13,328 nucleotides of DNA. It comes from Armatimonadota bacterium. Lineage in GTDB: Bacteria > Armatimonadota > JAAZEB01. Where the stretch lies: contig DUUU01000210.1 in the NCBI GenBank assembly GCA_012841485.1, positions 1 through 13,328 of the forward strand. The letters run 5' to 3'. The notes beneath the pieces are model-generated. The model made no database searches and had not been told where the DNA came from. It saw nothing but the letters and a program-made list of their open reading frames with translations. The position numbers and the translations under genes are program-made. This document shows, one piece after another, positions 12,678 to 13,328 of the stretch (its first letter is position 1; every line of letters begins with the position of its first letter).

Positions 12678-13328
12678 TCAGCTTTTCAGACTGCCGACGA
12701 CATTCCAGGTGCTCACCTCCGGGATCATATCGTAGTAAGTCAAATCGAGATGCACCGGCGTGATGGAGATGAAGTTCTCCGCGATCGCTTTCACGTCGGT
12801 GCCTTCTTCCAGCACATCCTCGGGCGGATCGCCGCCCAGCCAGTAGTAGACCCGGCCGTAGGGGTCCGTGCGCTTGTCAACGCGCTCTGGATAGTGGCGG
12901 CGGCCCAGGCGCGTGACGCGAACCCCGGCGATCTCCTCTTCGGGAACGCCGGGGACGTTCACATTCAGAAGCGACTGCGGGGGCATCCCGTGCAGGAGAA
13001 TCTCGGACGCGAGGCGCCGGGCGAACGTCGCCGCGGGCGCGAAGGAGAGATCGTCCGCATAGGACGCCATCGAGATCGCAAAGGCCGGCGTGCCAAGGAT
13101 GGCGCCCTCCATCGCCGCCGCCACAGTACCGGAGTAGGTCAGGTCCCTGCCGAGGTTGGGGCCCTTGTTGATCCCCGAGATGACGAGATCCGGACGCTCG
13201 TCCAGGATGTCTCGGATCGCCAGGGCGACGCAGTCGGATGGGGTGCCATTGGTGGCGAACGCGGTGATCCCCTCGCGTAGCATGATCGGAGTCACGCGCA
13301 GCGGCTTGTGCAGCGTGATCGAGTGGCC
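12678..13328 (-). CDS. surE: 5'/3'-nucleotidase SurE, N-terminus off the right edge
   Basis: 216 C-terminal residues are visible, open at the window edge. GHSITLHKPLRV at the edge is the SurE segment following the missing metal-binding N-terminus. Downstream are GTPSDCVALAI and ISGINKGPNLGRDL with YSGTVAAAMEGA, the signature block of SurE, including the conserved Asn and Ser that help hold the metal and phosphate. SurE dephosphorylates nucleoside monophosphates and is linked to stress survival. The first DD of the active site (MRILLTNDD-type) is outside the window and cannot be checked. It is probably transcribed before rpoN on the same strand. An internal GTG at 13295 is not the start, because the conserved frame continues to the edge. 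Confidence 0.93.
   Translation of the reverse strand, partial: GHSITLHKPLRVTPIMLREGITAFATNGTPSDCVALAIRDILDERPDLVISGINKGPNLGRDLTYSGTVAAAMEGAILGTPAFAISMASYADDLSFAPAATFARRLASEILLHGMPPQSLLNVNVPGVPEEEIAGVRVTRLGRRHYPERVDKRTDPYGRVYYWLGGDPPEDVLEEGTDVKAIAENFISITPVHLDLTYYDMIPEVSTWNVVGSLKS

Noticed and set aside
10865..12763. Plus-strand open frame of about 630 codons antisense to rpoN
   Set aside because: It runs opposite a clear sigma-54 gene with all family motifs. Long antisense frames are expected in G+C-rich coding DNA; its translation is Leu/Val/Ala/His/Arg-rich with no recognisable motif and no ribosome-binding site.

Overview
This is a G+C-rich bacterial window. The three prepilin-like proteins start with a type IV pilin signal running into [22 protein letters not shown] and end with an H-x9-DG motif. 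That style is abundant in Armatimonadota and, more loosely, in Planctomycetes, so an Armatimonadota-like genome is my best guess (inference from protein style only). There is no rRNA, tRNA, CRISPR array, integrase or transposase.

Layout. 1-270 (-): start of an FMN-dependent flavoprotein, cut by the left edge. 457-981 (-): a secreted dual-specificity-type phosphatase with its own promoter. 1162-4538 (+): a two-gene unit, a BNR/Asp-box beta-propeller protein and a GH95-like glycoside hydrolase, 2 bp apart and closed by a hairpin. 4571-7641: three tandem copies of a cassette, each a hairpin, a prepilin gene on the minus strand and an almost identical extended -10 promoter. Copy 3 is broken by a 2-nt insertion. 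Between the copies lie two decayed pieces of a second and third GH95-like gene, so the duplicated unit once included the hydrolase. 7716-9596 (+): two adjacent paralogous QueG-related 4Fe-4S proteins, then a very strong hairpin. 9900-10151 (+): a DUF2283 protein behind a consensus sigma-70-type promoter. 10262-13328 (-): surE (cut by the right edge), rpoN and clpP in that transcriptional order. clpP and the DUF2283 gene converge on a shared bidirectional terminator.

Function. The propeller protein and the hydrolase are probably co-expressed and act on a fucose-type or related glycan; neither shows a signal peptide. The prepilins would be membrane-inserted, processed by a prepilin peptidase and exposed on the surface, with a calcium-binding-type loop near the C-terminus. 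SurE, sigma-54 and ClpP are housekeeping or stress functions. The sigma-54 protein carries an unusual CxxC-x8-CxxC zinc-ribbon-like insert behind region I.

The most informative part is 4300-7640, a record of segmental duplication, gene decay, gene conversion between pilin copies and fresh pseudogenisation. I see no defence or other novel multigene system that I could defend.
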